Below, one piece after another: positions 1 to 41,060 of a DNA stretch of 64,000 bases (its first letter is position 1; each line of letters opens with the position of its first letter). A model generated the notes under the pieces. The model saw only the letters and a program-made list of their open reading frames with translations, made no database searches and was not told where the DNA came from. The stretch comes from Microcebus murinus. Lineage: Eukaryota; Chordata; Mammalia; Primates; Cheirogaleidae. The position numbers and the translations under genes are program-made. The stretch is taken from contig NC_134109.1 in NCBI RefSeq assembly GCF_040939455.1, forward strand, positions 35,853,501 through 35,917,500, in the 5' to 3' direction.

Positions 1-199
1 GCAATCCTCACCTGTCAACCCGAAATCACATCCTCGTCGTTTATGAAGGGTTTGTGCCAGATACAAACTGCATAGTCACATTGTGACAACCCCCACTGTC
101 CTTAAGTGTACCCTTCGCATACTTTAAAATCTTCCTCAATGGAATTGTTGCTTACTTTCCAGCCATATCTCGCCCTTTGACCTTTCCTCTCTATACCTA

Positions 200-845
200 C
201 AAGAGCCTTATCTCAGCAACCTGAAGGAGCTCTGCTTCCAGCCTCAAGGCTCTCACTTGGGTTTCCTCTGCCAGTGTGGCAGGGACGCCCACACCCCCAA
301 TCATCCTCACCTCCTGGTAGTCACGGGCCTTGTGTGGTCCCCTCCCCTTGAGTGTGGACTGGACCTTGTGACTTGCTTCTAATGAATGGAATAGAGCAAA
401 AGTGATGGAATAGCAGTTCCAATACCAGGTTGTGATTGTAACTTCTGTCTTTCTCACACACTTTCCCTCTCCCTTGCTCGCTCTGATGAAGTCAACTGCC
501 ATGCTGTGCGATGCTTGTGGCGAGGCTCAGGTGGCCTTGAGGACCTGAGGAAGCCCTTGAGCCAACGGCTTATGAGGAGCTAAGGCCTCAGTCCAACAGC
601 ACTTGAGGAAATGGATCCTGCCAACAACCACGTGAATCATACTGAAAGCAAATCAACCCCCCATTGAGCCTTTAGATGACTTCAGCCCTGGTTGACACTT
701 TGATTAAGCCTTGTAAGAAACCCTAAGTCAGAGGGCTCAGCTAACTGCACCCAGATTCCTGACTCACAGAAACTGAGATAATAAATGTTCCTGTTTTAAG
801 CCACCATGATTTGCGGTAATTTGTTATGCAGCAATAGACAATGAA
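200..845 (+). repeat. MaLR/MLT1-like LTR remnant
   Basis: The end 'gagataataaatgttcctg...ttaagccaccatgattt...gtaatttgttatgcagcaatagac' matches the general form of MLT1-family LTR ends. The 5' part is degenerate. No internal retroviral sequence is visible. Confidence 0.4.
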
Positions 846-849
846 GACA

Positions 850-1205
850 GCCAGGAATATTCCCCTGCTCACTTCCCACTTCTCCAGCTCCTATGTCTTC
901 AAGCCTCAGATTTCAATGTCAGTTCCTCAGGGATGACCTCCCCTTTCCCTGACAGTCCCCCCTGACAGCAGCAGGTCTCTGGTTGTTACTCTCGCAGTAT
1001 TCCCTTCCCTTCTGTAGCACTCATCACCGTGCAATTAGTCCATGATTTGAGTATGTGTTTCATCCCTGTGTTCCTCCAAGACGAGCAATTCCACGACTGA
1101 GCAGGCTACATTCTGTCTGCACAGAATTCCCAGCACCTAACATAGCACCTAGCACAGAGAGTGGATATAATAATTGCAGAGTGAAAAAATGAATAAATGA
1201 ATGAA
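850..1205 (+). repeat. L2 LINE 3' end fragment
   Basis: Pyrimidine-rich text leading to 'cccagcacctaacatagcacctagcacag' and then 'gaataaatgaatgaatg' is the typical L2 3' end. Confidence 0.5.
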
Positions 1206-1800
1206 TGAGTTTTATAAATGAAGCACACCAAAGCCTCATAGTTCAGAAAGGAGAGAGAGAGAAACTATCTTTCTGGGATAGTTCCCAGGCTTTCTTTTTT
1301 AAAAGTACCTATCAAAAACCACTCCCCCCTCCAAAAAAAACCAACCCATGTTAACATATTCTAGATAAAAATTTGTTATGACAAGAGTGCATTATAACCA
1401 AATTCTCCACATAAATAAAAAGTCCAAGAAGGATTAGCTGATAGTCCAGGATTTTGATAAAAACCTTTCTGTGTTAGCAGGAGTTGTAGTGGGAGTTGAC
1501 CTGGATAGTGACGGGCAAGAGAGGAAGACAGAGTGCTTGTTTGACAGAAGCTGCCACACCCACAGGCTGGAACCGTTCCTCTGCCCGTGGTGTCCAAGCT
1601 GGGAAAGGTGTCCAGGATTTTCTATGAGGCTGAATGCCAAAAGGAGGATTGTGAAGTCTGAGATAAACCTGTGGCCATGTAAAGGCAAATTCAGTCCAGT
1701 TGTTTGAATTGACTAAACTCCATCCCAGTAGAGAACTTTAATGATATCATCATCAGCTCCATATTCCAGCTAGTGAACTGGTTTTGGTTTTGTTTATTTG
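1206..1800. other. Unassigned intergenic sequence
   Basis: No gene, RNA or recognisable repeat. Overlapping short open frames on both strands have no coding character that I can recognise. Confidence 0.4.
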
Positions 1801-1804
1801 TTTT

Positions 1805-2376
1805 TTGTTATTATTATTATTATTTTAGAAAGATTCTCACTCTGTTGCCCCAGCTACAGTGCCATGGTGTCAGCCTAGCTCACAGCAACCTCAAACTCCT
1901 GGGCTCAGGTGATCCTCCTGCCTTAGCCTCCCGAGTAGCTGGGACTACAGGCATGTGCCACCATGCCCAGCTAATTTTTTCTATTTTTGGTAGAGATGGG
2001 GTCTCTCTCTTGCTCAAGCTAGTCTCCAACCCCTGAGCTCAAACAATCCACCCGCCTTGGCCTCCCAGAGTGCCAGGATTACAGGCATGAGCCACCGAGC
2101 TTGAGACAGAGTCTTGCTCTGTCACCTGAGTTAGAGTGCCGTCAGCGTAGCTCACAGCAACCTCAAACTCCTGGGCTCAAGCGATCCTCCTGCCTCAGCC
2201 TCCTAAGTAGCTGAGACTACAGGCATGTACCATCAAGCCTGGCTTTTTTCTATTTTTAGTAGAGACGGGGTCTCACTCTTGCTCAGGCTGGTCTCAAACT
2301 CCTGACCTCAAGCAATCTTCCTGCCTCAGCCTCTCAAGAGTGCTAGGATTACAGATATGAGCCACTGTACCCGGCC
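1805..2376 (-). repeat. Two adjacent reversed Alu elements
   Basis: Two complete or nearly complete reversed Alus lie head to tail: 1805-2098 (after a TTA-rich tail) and 2099-2376, ending at 'acccggcc'. Both lack the lemur linker and are older AluJ-like copies. Confidence 0.75.
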
Positions 2377-2394
2377 ATGAACTGCTTTTGTTAG

Positions 2395-2885
2395 CAATTC
2401 CTAATCTTCACTACTTACCAAATAACATCCAACTCACTCCTAGATGGACATTCAGGGCTCAGCTGATCCTTCCTGCCTGCCCATCTATGGCTCCCTGTTA
2501 CATACATCATGCACTTGACATTCCCAGTCACAGGGCATGCTTTCTCATCTCTGTGCCCTTGCACATGTTCTTCCACAGACTGCAGGTCCCCCTTCAGTGC
2601 CACCCAAGCCCCTCAGAAGCCAAATCCAAATCAGAACTCTCCTGGTCCCCCCAGAAGTAATTGTCCCATGGCTCTGTCTTCTCAGCACACTTTGTGTGTA
2701 CCTCTTTTATGGTGTCTAACCCATTCAATACTGTATTGTGATGATGAATTTATCTTCTCTATTATACAGATCTGGAGGATATAGTCTTTGTCTTGATCTT
2801 TTCTTCCTATCCTAGCACAAAGCTTTGTATGGAATAGGGGCTTAATACATATCTGTTGCTAAATGAATAAATGAAAGAATGAATG
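2395..2885 (+). repeat. L2 LINE 3' end fragment
   Basis: Protein-like pyrimidine-rich text followed by 'cctagcacaaagctttgtatgg...cttaatacatatctgttgctaaatgaataaatg' is a classic L2 terminus. Confidence 0.55.
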
Positions 2886-2905
2886 AACCATATACATTAA
2901 AAGGC

Positions 2906-3236
<331 letters not shown>

Positions 3237-3420
3237 TTCATTAAAAGGCTTTTAAATGAATTAGATATACTTTATATCCCAATGCCAATAATAATATAGC
3301 CATATAAAGAGATTTAATATTAAAAAGTCTCAAATTGCCCTTTTGACTATGATTCTGTTTCCATGTGTACCAAAGATGCTCTTCTCATAAGGCAAAATTC
3401 AAGTTAGAAATGAATAACAG

Positions 3421-3825
<405 letters not shown>

Positions 3826-3915
3826 TCACATACATAGAAGTCAATAAAATAAATGAATAACAAAGCAAACTACTAAATATAGGAAAATGAGCTTTTCAAG
3901 AGCTTTGTAGAATTA

Positions 3916-3921
3916 TTTAAT
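3916..3921 (-). terminator. PPP1R36: Possible PPP1R36 polyadenylation signal (ATTAAA)
   Basis: On the minus strand an ATTAAA hexamer lies about 145 nt past the stop codon. The DNA is A+T-rich, so a chance occurrence is likely enough to keep this tentative. Confidence 0.25.
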
Positions 3922-4065
3922 AGTCTATTGCTGAACTTTTAACAAAGTAATTTGAACCATTTTAAAAGCTTACTAATAACAAATATTAGTCCTATATAAA
4001 GTGATTAAGCCAAAGCAGTTTACTTCAAATACAGGTACTTAATTACAGAAATGGAATGTACCAGA

Positions 4066-32247
<28,182 letters not shown>

Positions 32248-33567
32248 GGCTTCTCCCCGGCCGCCGCCCGGCGCCCGCACTCCGCGGCCCGAGGCGCGGG
32301 GCAGGGCGGGGCCGCGGGCCGCGCGGACGGTAGCGGGACCCGGCTTCCCCGAGGATCCCGAAAGCCCCACCTGCTGCCCGGTCCCCCTCCTCACAACCTT
32401 CGCTGTGGCGGCTGATTGGCTGACTCATTGTAAAGCTGCTCAGGGCTTCTTTCTTCAGGGGATTCCAACCGTGAACGCGAAGTAAACCGGCCCACCGTTT
32501 TAATTGAAATAACTAGCTAGATTCAGCCCTGCAGGGAAGATCTATTTGTTCCAAACTTTAATGGTTAGCCCTATTAAGTTTAAATGCAGGTTGGACCGAG
32601 GTTTATCCTGGGTGTTCAGAGGAGGAAGCAGGAAAATCCAGAGGAAGAACATGGGCGCCGTAATAAGGCTTGTGAAACAGTTCTGCTTAACTAGGTGTGG
32701 AACCTTGGGCAAAACAACTCTGATCCCGCTTCTGAAAATATCCAAATCAAAGGTTATGAGGATTTTTAAGAAGTAATGTGTGCAAAGCACCAGCATTAAG
32801 TACTCAAAAATAGTGTTGCTCAAAACAAACTTGCTTTGTGTCAATGGGTATTCAATTGATATTTTTACATTTACACTTTTCAAATAATGCCTTATAATTC
32901 ATTCTTGCAGCTGAGTTGATATGCAGATTCTGGTTGATATTTTTTTCCTTTCCAACATTATGAGCAATGCTAGATGATGCAATGTGGTTGGTAATGCCTA
33001 ATATACTCTGCTTTTGTATCCTCACAGCTTAATTGGCATGACAGACTCAGTAGTTGGTGATTATATATTTCCATAAACCTTAAAATTATGGCAATAGACA
33101 TCCCACTGCTTCTACCCTCCCCCCTTACGGTCTCACTATTTGGTAACACACGATCACTGGTTATAGTGGTATAAAATTGTAATAATCTAAATTTATGTTC
33201 TAGTCACTTGAGTCCATTCTGGTTAGCTGTTCAGGTTGGCCCAGATATGCGGAAACCCACCTACGCACTGGCAGTGCTGATTTGAGGCTGTGAACAAGGC
33301 TTGTTTATTATAAGATGAATATCTTGAAAAGGAGTAAGATTATCCCAGAAGCCAAGAGCTTTTCACCAAGCAGTGTACATAACTTGGGGTGAAGAGGACA
33401 GGGAAATGATGGGGTGAGTCTCCAGAAAAGATGGAGAAAGACCAGGGAATGTGAATAGAATTCAATCACCTCACAGTCATTATGAGGAAGACCATGCTAG
33501 TGGTCAGTAAACCTCTTCAATTTATCCCAATAATGTGTGAAGAAGTGCTAATAGAAAACTGAAGATC

Positions 33568-33880
<313 letters not shown>

Positions 33881-34164
33881 TTGCATGACAAGTTATTTCA
33901 CATGTGCTAAAGGAACTAATATTTGAAGGAACGTTTCAATAACTCTGAAGGGAGAATCTTATACTTCTCTAGCACCTTACCCTAACAAAAAGGAGAAGAT
34001 TATTTTTATATCTCTAAATCATTACAGTACTTATTCTAAAAAGTGACCCGGCCATTTCCTAGAGTAGATTTTTCACCACTTAATTTTCTTTTCAAATGAC
34101 ATTAGAAACTCACAACTAAAGCTGGAAACAGTTTTTCCCTAAAAAAACCACACAAAAAAACCCA

Positions 34165-34285
34165 CAATGTGCCTGTAGTCCCAGCTACTTGGGAGGCTGA
34201 AGCAGGATTGCTTGAGTACAGGAGTCAAGACCAGACCAGCTTGCGCAGCATTGTGAGATAATCTCAAAAAAAAAAAAAAAAAAAA
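34165..34285 (+). repeat. Partial Alu right arm
   Basis: 'gtgcctgtagtcccagctac' to a run of A; truncated and diverged. Confidence 0.6.
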
Positions 34286-37200
34286 GAAAAATCATGATGT
34301 TATGAAGTAAAGTTACCTTCTAATATTTAATAATTCCAAGTGTCCTGTGAGGAAAAGATGTTTTTTTCCTAATTAAGACAACCTCCTCAAGGTTATAACT
34401 AAGAACCATACTACTTATATAACTAAGTTGCTGGCTCAGATTTTAGTTCCTGATATAATGCATGCTTAATACTATAAAAAAAGTCACAATGGATAGATTT
34501 TCATAGTGTTATAATTCTACCTTAAAAAATTAACTTTCCATAAAAGAAAACAGCAATGCCAAATTTTGAATTAGTAACTACATTTTTGGTTGCTTATTTT
34601 ACTCAGCCTCCAATTCACAAACAACCTAATCTACACTGAAAGGCATGGAGAAAGGGCCTATGACATCTTGATTTGTTCAAAGGGAAAGACATTTCAACAT
34701 TAAGTATCACCCTTTTAAAATTCAGAAATGCATATACCCTAAACTATGTCCATTATATCAAGAATAAACACTGGCTTGCCAATTAGCTTCTGTATGTTTG
34801 GAAGAAAAGAGTAGAATAAAATAGTTAATATAAAATTTTTATACAATAATTAAAAAAATAAAAATAAAAAAATAATAAACACTGGGCTCTTTTTCTGAAG
34901 ATATGTAATTTTTCTTGAAGGAATGAAATTCTGCATCTAATTTCTAATTCAGTAGCTAATTCAAAAGAGATTACTCATACCTATTTATACATTAAATACA
35001 CAGACGCAATTGAATAATCCTGTTTCTTAATCTAAATGTATATATTTCCTTAGCAATTGTCTTGTGATGTATGGATGTGAGTCTTTTTTAAACTCCAATT
35101 CCAGTGTTCAAAAGCAAGGGGACTATGCCTCACAACATAACTTCTATAAACTACATTCAATTCAAAGTAGGAATGTCTTAAGGGTCCATTATGGGAACTT
35201 CATAAAAACAGATCTTTTGATTTCTTCTAGATAGCCAGGTTGTATTCCTGTTTAAGATTATACATAAGATAAATAAATTCTTATTTAGTCTTTTTGATAT
35301 ATTGAATAGGTGACACAGTAAATATCCCATGAAGTTTAAAGATGTAAATAGCACTATTTCCTAATGTACAAGTTTTAGTGCATTTCCATTATACATATGA
35401 AATTATTCTATAAAAAATTTAAAGTGAGCTTGTTTTAAAATTTCACTCATCTCAAATATTGTAAACAACCAGTTATGTCTTATTTTGACAGGTGTCTAGA
35501 TTGTCCCCTCACAACAGGAACTATGTTAATAAGACATCAAGATAAGAATTTAAATGCCTGAGAAACCTTTTCAATCCCTTAGCATTCTGTATAATTGCAT
35601 TTGCTTTAGTCATGACCCCAAGTCCCTAACATAACTCACTACTTTCAAGTTCATGTGATGCTAATTATTCCTGAAACTGTAATTTAGCCCCATCCAAACA
35701 TCAAGTATTTTTTCCACTGTTATTTGACTATGGCTGATCTAACTAACATCTGCTAAGGAGTTCCCAGGAGTTATCAGGTTACCAGTTTCAACTGATCCCT
35801 GGAAACATCAAATAGCTACTTTGGTGGCTTTCTCTTATTAATATTCAAATCTAGGTAAATTTGAGAAGACCAGAATTAAATTAAAAACACTCAAGGCGGC
35901 TTGTAGTTTTACAAATTACTTTTCAAAATAACAGGAAATGTAGTTTTATCTACCCAGATTGATGTTAGTGTTATAGCAAGTTACCGGAGGCCAGGCCATA
36001 GGATCAAAGACTTCCATGGGTCATTTTCTGATACTTTAGAAACTAGTCTCTTCTCAAGCGAGGTCTAAAGTGAGTCATACTAATACTAAATTGCACTTTT
36101 AGAAAGACTCCATTATGTTTTGAAATTAGAGCAAGGGACACTTTCAACAAATAAGGAACTAATAAAAGGGTAATAGAATGGGCATTATCTTGGTCAAACT
36201 CATGTTTAAAAAAACTCATTTTAAAAGTCATTCTAAAGCTAGTATTTACCTGATTCTGTTAGTCCCATGGTAGTTTGTAAAAGATTTATGTGGTGCTATC
36301 TGTAGTCCATGAAATACCCTTAAATTCTCCCTGCTGACAACTTTCCACCAACATGATGCCAGCACTAATAAACCTGAGTTATCTTCAGCTTTTCAGAGTA
36401 TAAAAAACAATGTCCTTTAAAAAACTTTTTCAAGATTCTTTTGAAGCAATTTCACAATTGCCAATTTATCTTCCTCCCTACTACCCCAGTGAGGTAAAAA
36501 GATGAACAAATCTTATTTGTATGTAAGAGTCAACTCTTGTGTGAGAGGGTCATGACCGAAGACTAATATTCTCAGGCTAACTTGTTCCCTAGTTTTTAAG
36601 TTATTACTCAATCTATTATTGCTCAAATTAATCTCTCTCGATGGCACAGAATGGCCCACTTACTAAATTGGAAATATAGCTTTTATAACTATTATCTTAC
36701 AAACAAAATGAAGTAAATCTATATCTTTAGGAAAAAGATATCAAAATGTCTGAGTGTGAAACCATTAGGTTAACTATACATCTTCCAATCAGTTTTACTG
36801 CCTTTCTCCAAAGTTGCCCTTAAAGAGAATAAGTTAGAGCAAAGTAGCAATGGCATTTCACTAAAAAATAAAAACAAACCCTTCTCCCAAGGATGTGAAT
36901 TTTAAGGCTTAAGCCCAGGATAGTAGCTATCTCCAAAGAGCTGCAATATTTCCATCTGTAACAATCTCAAATTGGATATATAGGAAAATGGACAAGCTGT
37001 GTATTGACAAAATACAGGACTAGCTTGTACAGTTTGCCATTAAAAAATTCTATTGTGATTTAAGGCAGGTATTTAAGGCAAGTATTGCATTATGATCCTC
37101 AAATCAGGGAAAAAAAAGTTTCCCCACCCCACAAGTAATTATAACTGCTGGAAACATGTACTTATAGAATTTGCCATATGCTCAGAAGCTGAGTTGTTTT

Positions 37201-37826
37201 ACTAGAAAATTACACAAGTCTGACTAACTTTGTACTCAGACACTTTAAAGCTTGCCTACTGGGTTTTATTCCAGGCACCTGTATGTCACAAAAAGCAACT
37301 TGTTTCCATACTTCCTTTGACTATTAGAGAAGATAATTCCTGCCCCAACTTTTGTTACTTTAGAGAAAAACTCATTGCATACTTAACCCCAGAATATAGC
37401 TCATATTCTCCTGGAATATTCAGGTATATTTTCACTTGAACACTTAAGCCAAGTCTTAGGAGTTTGGGTACACTAAAAGAGCCCAATCAGGTTTCTGTAT
37501 TAAATGGGGGGAGGGAGGAGTTTACCCAGAATCTTCTCCCCTTAAGTTGTTGGTAATTCAAGGCAGGAACCTCATCTGGGAATTAGACAAAATTGGGTTA
37601 GATAAATTTCACATATTAATATCATAAAGACCAACATGGGTGAAAAAAATTAAAAAAGGAAAATTGAAAACTCCAAGACAGTAAATTTGAGATCAATTTC
37701 AGCTTTACTTTAAATTTGCATTTATGCATTTGTTTGCAAAAAGTATACCTGTCCTTTACATTACTGCATTGTTCACTTTAGTCTTAAAGTGGTACATAAA
37801 AATAAACAATTCAAGCTTCTATATAT

Positions 37827-38179
37827 TTTATTGTTTCTAAGCTTTTATAGGACAGGTGTGCCAACTTTAGGTTTCTCATCTCAAATCTCCACACACAAAC
37901 TAAGCTAACCAAAAATGCTAGTCAGCATACACGCAAAAAGCATTAAAGAGAAACCTAAAATAATGTTTTTTAAAAATCAAACTTTAGAACTAACCTTTTA
38001 TAATTAAACTAAGTTGTTGCACCTTTTCTTTCATATGCATACACCGGGCTAAAGATTTCCAACAACAGATCTCGGATTGGCACACGGACATCTCGAAGAA
38101 AAAAACAAAAACAAAAGGGAAAAAAATGAAAAGGGAGAGAGAGAAAGGAAAAGAGGTTTATGCTGACTCGCGTGCAAGC
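37827..38179 (-). other. HSPA2: Probable HSPA2 3' UTR with AATAAA signal at its end
   Basis: Below the stop codon is a purine/A-rich stretch (38100-38160 on the plus strand) and then A+T-rich DNA. On the minus strand an AATAAA lies at 37827-37832, about 350 nt past the stop. Another AATAAA at 37265-37270 could serve a longer transcript. Confidence 0.4.
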
Positions 38180-38630
38180 TTAGTCCACTTCTTCGATGGT
38201 CGGTCCGCCAGAGGCTCCAGAACCGCCGCCGCCAGGTCCGCCTTGGTAAAGTTTGCTGATGATGGGGTTGCACACTCTTTCAAGCTCTTTCTGCTTGTGT
38301 TCATACTCATCTTTCTCTGCCATCTGGTTTCGGTCGAGCCAGTTGATCACCTCCTGACACTTGTCGAGGATCTTGTTTTTGTCCTGCTCGCTAATCTTGC
38401 CCCTCAGTTTCTCATCTTCCACCGTCTGCTTGATGTTGTAGGTATAGGACTCCACGGCGTTTTTGGCCGCCACCCGGTCGCGATTAGCTTCATCTTCCGA
38501 CTTGTACCGCTCCGCCTCCTGCACCATCCGGTCAATGTCGTCCTTGCTCAGACGACCTTTGTCGTTGGTGATGGTGATTTTGTTTTCCTTACCGGTGCTC
38601 TTGTCGGCGGCGGTGACGTTAAGGATACCA

Positions 38631-38662
<32 letters not shown>

Positions 38663-40087
38663 GGGGACCCCGCGGGGCGCTGGGGGAATCCCGGTCAGAT
38701 CGAACTTGCCCAGCAGGTTATTGTCCTTGGTCATGGCCCGTTCGCCCTCATACACCTGCACCAGCACGCTGCTCTGGTTGTCTGAGTAGGTGGTGAAGGT
38801 CTGCGTCTGCTTAGTGGGGATCGTGGTGTTCCTCTTGATGAGCGGGGTCATGACGCCGCCAGCTGTCTCTATGCCCAGCGACAACGGGGTCACGTCGAGT
38901 AGCAGCAGGTCTTGCACATTCTCCGATTTGTCCCCGATGAGGATAGCCGCCTGCACCGCGGCGCCGTACGCCACCGCCTCGTCAGGGTTGATACTCTTGT
39001 TCAGCTCCTTACCGTTGAAGAAATCCTGCAGCAACTTCTGGATCTTGGGGATGCGGGTGGAGCCGCCCACCAGCACAATCTCCTGGATCTGGCCCTTGTC
39101 CAGCTTGGCGTCGCGCAGAGCCTTCTCCACTGGCTCCAGGGTCCCGCGGAAGAGGTCTGCGTTGAGCTCCTCGAAGCGGGCGCGGGTGATGGACGTGTAG
39201 AAATCCACGCCCTCGTACAGCGAGTCGATCTCGATGCTCGCCTGCGTGGACGAGCTCAAGGTGCGCTTGGCGCGCTCGCAGGCCGTGCGCAGCCGCCGAA
39301 CGGCGCGCTTGTTGGGCCCAATGTCCTTCTTGTGTTTGCGCTTGAACTCCTCCGCCAGGTGGCTCACCATGCGGTTGTCGAAGTCCTCGCCGCCCAGGTG
39401 GGTGTCGCCGGCCGTGGACTTCACCTCGAAGATGCCATCCTCGATGGTCAGGATGGACACGTCAAAGGTGCCACCGCCCAGGTCAAAAATGAGCACGTTC
39501 TTCTCGCCGCCTGCGCAGCCCTTCTTGTCCAGGCCGTAGGCGATGGCCGCCGCCGTGGGCTCGTTGATGATGCGCAGCACGTTGAGGCCAGTGATGGTGC
39601 CCGCGTCCTTGGTGGCCTGGCGCTGCGAGTCGTTGAAATAGGCCGGGACAGTGATGACCGCGCTCTGCACCTTGCCCCCCAGGTAGGCTTCCGCGATCTC
39701 CTTCATCTTAGTGAGGACCATGGAGGAGATCTCCTCCGGGAAGAAGGTCTTGATCTCCCCCTTGTACTCCACCTGCACCTTGGGCTTGCCTCCCTCGCTC
39801 ACCACCCGGAACGGCCAGTGTTTCATGTCTGACTGCACCGTGGCGTCCTCGAACTTCCGCCCGATCAGCCTCTTGGCGTCGAAGATGGTGTTGGTGGGGT
39901 TCATGGCCACCTGGTTCTTGGCGGCGTCGCCGATGAGGCGCTCGGTGTCGGTGAAGGCCACGTAGCTGGGGGTGGTGCGGTTGCCCTGGTCGTTGGCGAT
40001 GATCTCCACCTTGCCATGCTGGAAGACCCCCACACAAGAGTAGGTGGTGCCCAGGTCGATGCCGATAGCCGGGCCGCGGGCAGACAT
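38180..40087 (-). CDS. HSPA2: HSP70 family member 2 (testis-enriched chaperone), single exon
   Basis: ATP-driven cytosolic and nuclear chaperone, abundant in spermatocytes where it is needed for meiosis and for sperm surface maturation. The intact intronless frame encodes 635 residues. The ATPase domain (about 1-386) shows IDLGTTYS at 10-17, [13 protein letters not shown] at 201-213 and [13 protein letters not shown] at 338-350. The substrate-binding domain starts after the [15 protein letters not shown] linker region (393-407), and a lid and Gly-rich tail end in PTIEEVD, the EEVD motif that binds TPR co-chaperones. MSARGPAIG at the N-terminus and [10 protein letters not shown] at 188-197 identify HSPA2, not HSPA1 or HSPA8. 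It is about four residues shorter than human (639), the loss being in the Gly/Ser tail. From memory, single substitutions include T-to-I in YKGEIK, H-to-Q in GKVQSA and L-to-V in KNAVES. High GC and CpG content matches the CpG-island setting. Confidence 0.97.
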
Positions 40088-40228
40088 CCTGACTGAAAGA
40101 CAGGCAAGCGACGTTAAAACGAGAAAAGCAGGGAGAAGAAATTCGCGGCGTCAACTAACGGTCGCCTCGCACCAGACTGCGAACGCGACCAGCTTTCCCC
40201 GCTCCACCCCCCTTTTCCGGCCCCGGCT

Positions 40229-40235
40229 CTTATAG
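40229..40235 (-). promoter_or_regulatory. HSPA2: TATA-like box of HSPA2
   Basis: On the minus strand 'ggctataagagcc' holds a TATAAG element about 145 nt upstream of the ATG. The spacing leaves a 5' leader of roughly 110 nt. A CCAAT box (40268-40272) lies about 35 nt further upstream. Confidence 0.55.
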
Positions 40236-40576
40236 CCGCCTTCTGCCGCCTCTGGAAACTCCCAAAGCCAATCCGCTCCCGGGGCCGCCCACACAAACTC
40301 TCCCAGCCCCGCCACAGGTTTGCCTGGGTCGGAGTGACCGCCCGGTGGCCCAACAGATTTCAAGTTGCGTGAGGGGCGGGACCCGGGTCCGCGCCGGGAG
40401 ACTGAGGGGCGGCCGTTATGCAAACGACGCTCCTCCCTGTCGCTCCGCCGCTGAGCCAAGGCGCCCCGCGCGCCGCCTGTTGCTTAGGGGCGTTACGCTC
40501 GCGCCTCTAGTCCAGGTATTCGCACTTTTGCGCGATCTTTGCCTTTCCTTAGGCGGGATTCGTTAATGTCCATCGG

Positions 40577-40598
40577 ATTGGCAGGGAACGCAGCCAAT
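40577..40598. promoter_or_regulatory. HSPA2: Paired inverted CCAAT boxes upstream of HSPA2
   Basis: ATTGG (40577-40581) and CCAAT (40594-40598) face each other 12 nt apart, within 'cggattggcag' and 'cagccaatgagc'. With the CCAAT at 40268-40272 this makes three likely NF-Y sites, a common arrangement in HSP70 promoters. I did not find a perfect three-unit heat-shock element nearby. Confidence 0.45.
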
Positions 40599-41060
40599 GA
40601 GCAGCACGGACTCTCAAGTGGGGCGGGGAAGGCTGGGGCGTGGCGCGGGGAGGAGGCTGGAAATTGGAGTTGGGTGAGGGGAGCCACCTGGGTGTGTCAC
40701 TCAGTTCCTACAGCTTTAAAATGCAGTCTGGTGCCAGGTGCCCCGACTAACTTAGCGCGCAGGGGTGGGCGAATTCATTCTGAGTTGGTTACACGGAAGT
40801 AACATGGGTGGAACCGGCTTTTCTGGCTGCGTCGTCCAAGGAGGGGGGATCAGGAGTTGGGGTGGCTGGGGCGTGAGGGCGGCTCCTCTGGGTGGGGACC
40901 AAAAAAATGAAAGTGAAGTTGCTTGGCCTCGGGGGATTTTTCTTTCGTGCTTCGCGGCTTCTCGGCGGGTGTGAGCGCTCAATAAAAACCGCCTGGCGCG
41001 CGGGGAGAACCCGAGTCAGCCGACCGCCAACCCGAGAGGCCGCCCGTGTCCTCTACCGCA

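Larger units (their letters stand above)
38100..41060. promoter_or_regulatory. HSPA2: CpG island over HSPA2 body and promoter
   Basis: GC- and CpG-rich DNA covers the whole HSPA2 coding sequence and about 1 kb upstream, with A+T-rich sequence on both sides. Several GC boxes are visible upstream, for example 'gaggggcgggac' near 40370 and 'tggggcggggaa' near 40620. No SINE interrupts it. Confidence 0.75.

Noticed and set aside
38912..39832. Plus-strand 306-codon frame as a protein gene
   Set aside because: Lies exactly opposite HSPA2 and is explained by HSP70 codon bias. Kept only as an observation.
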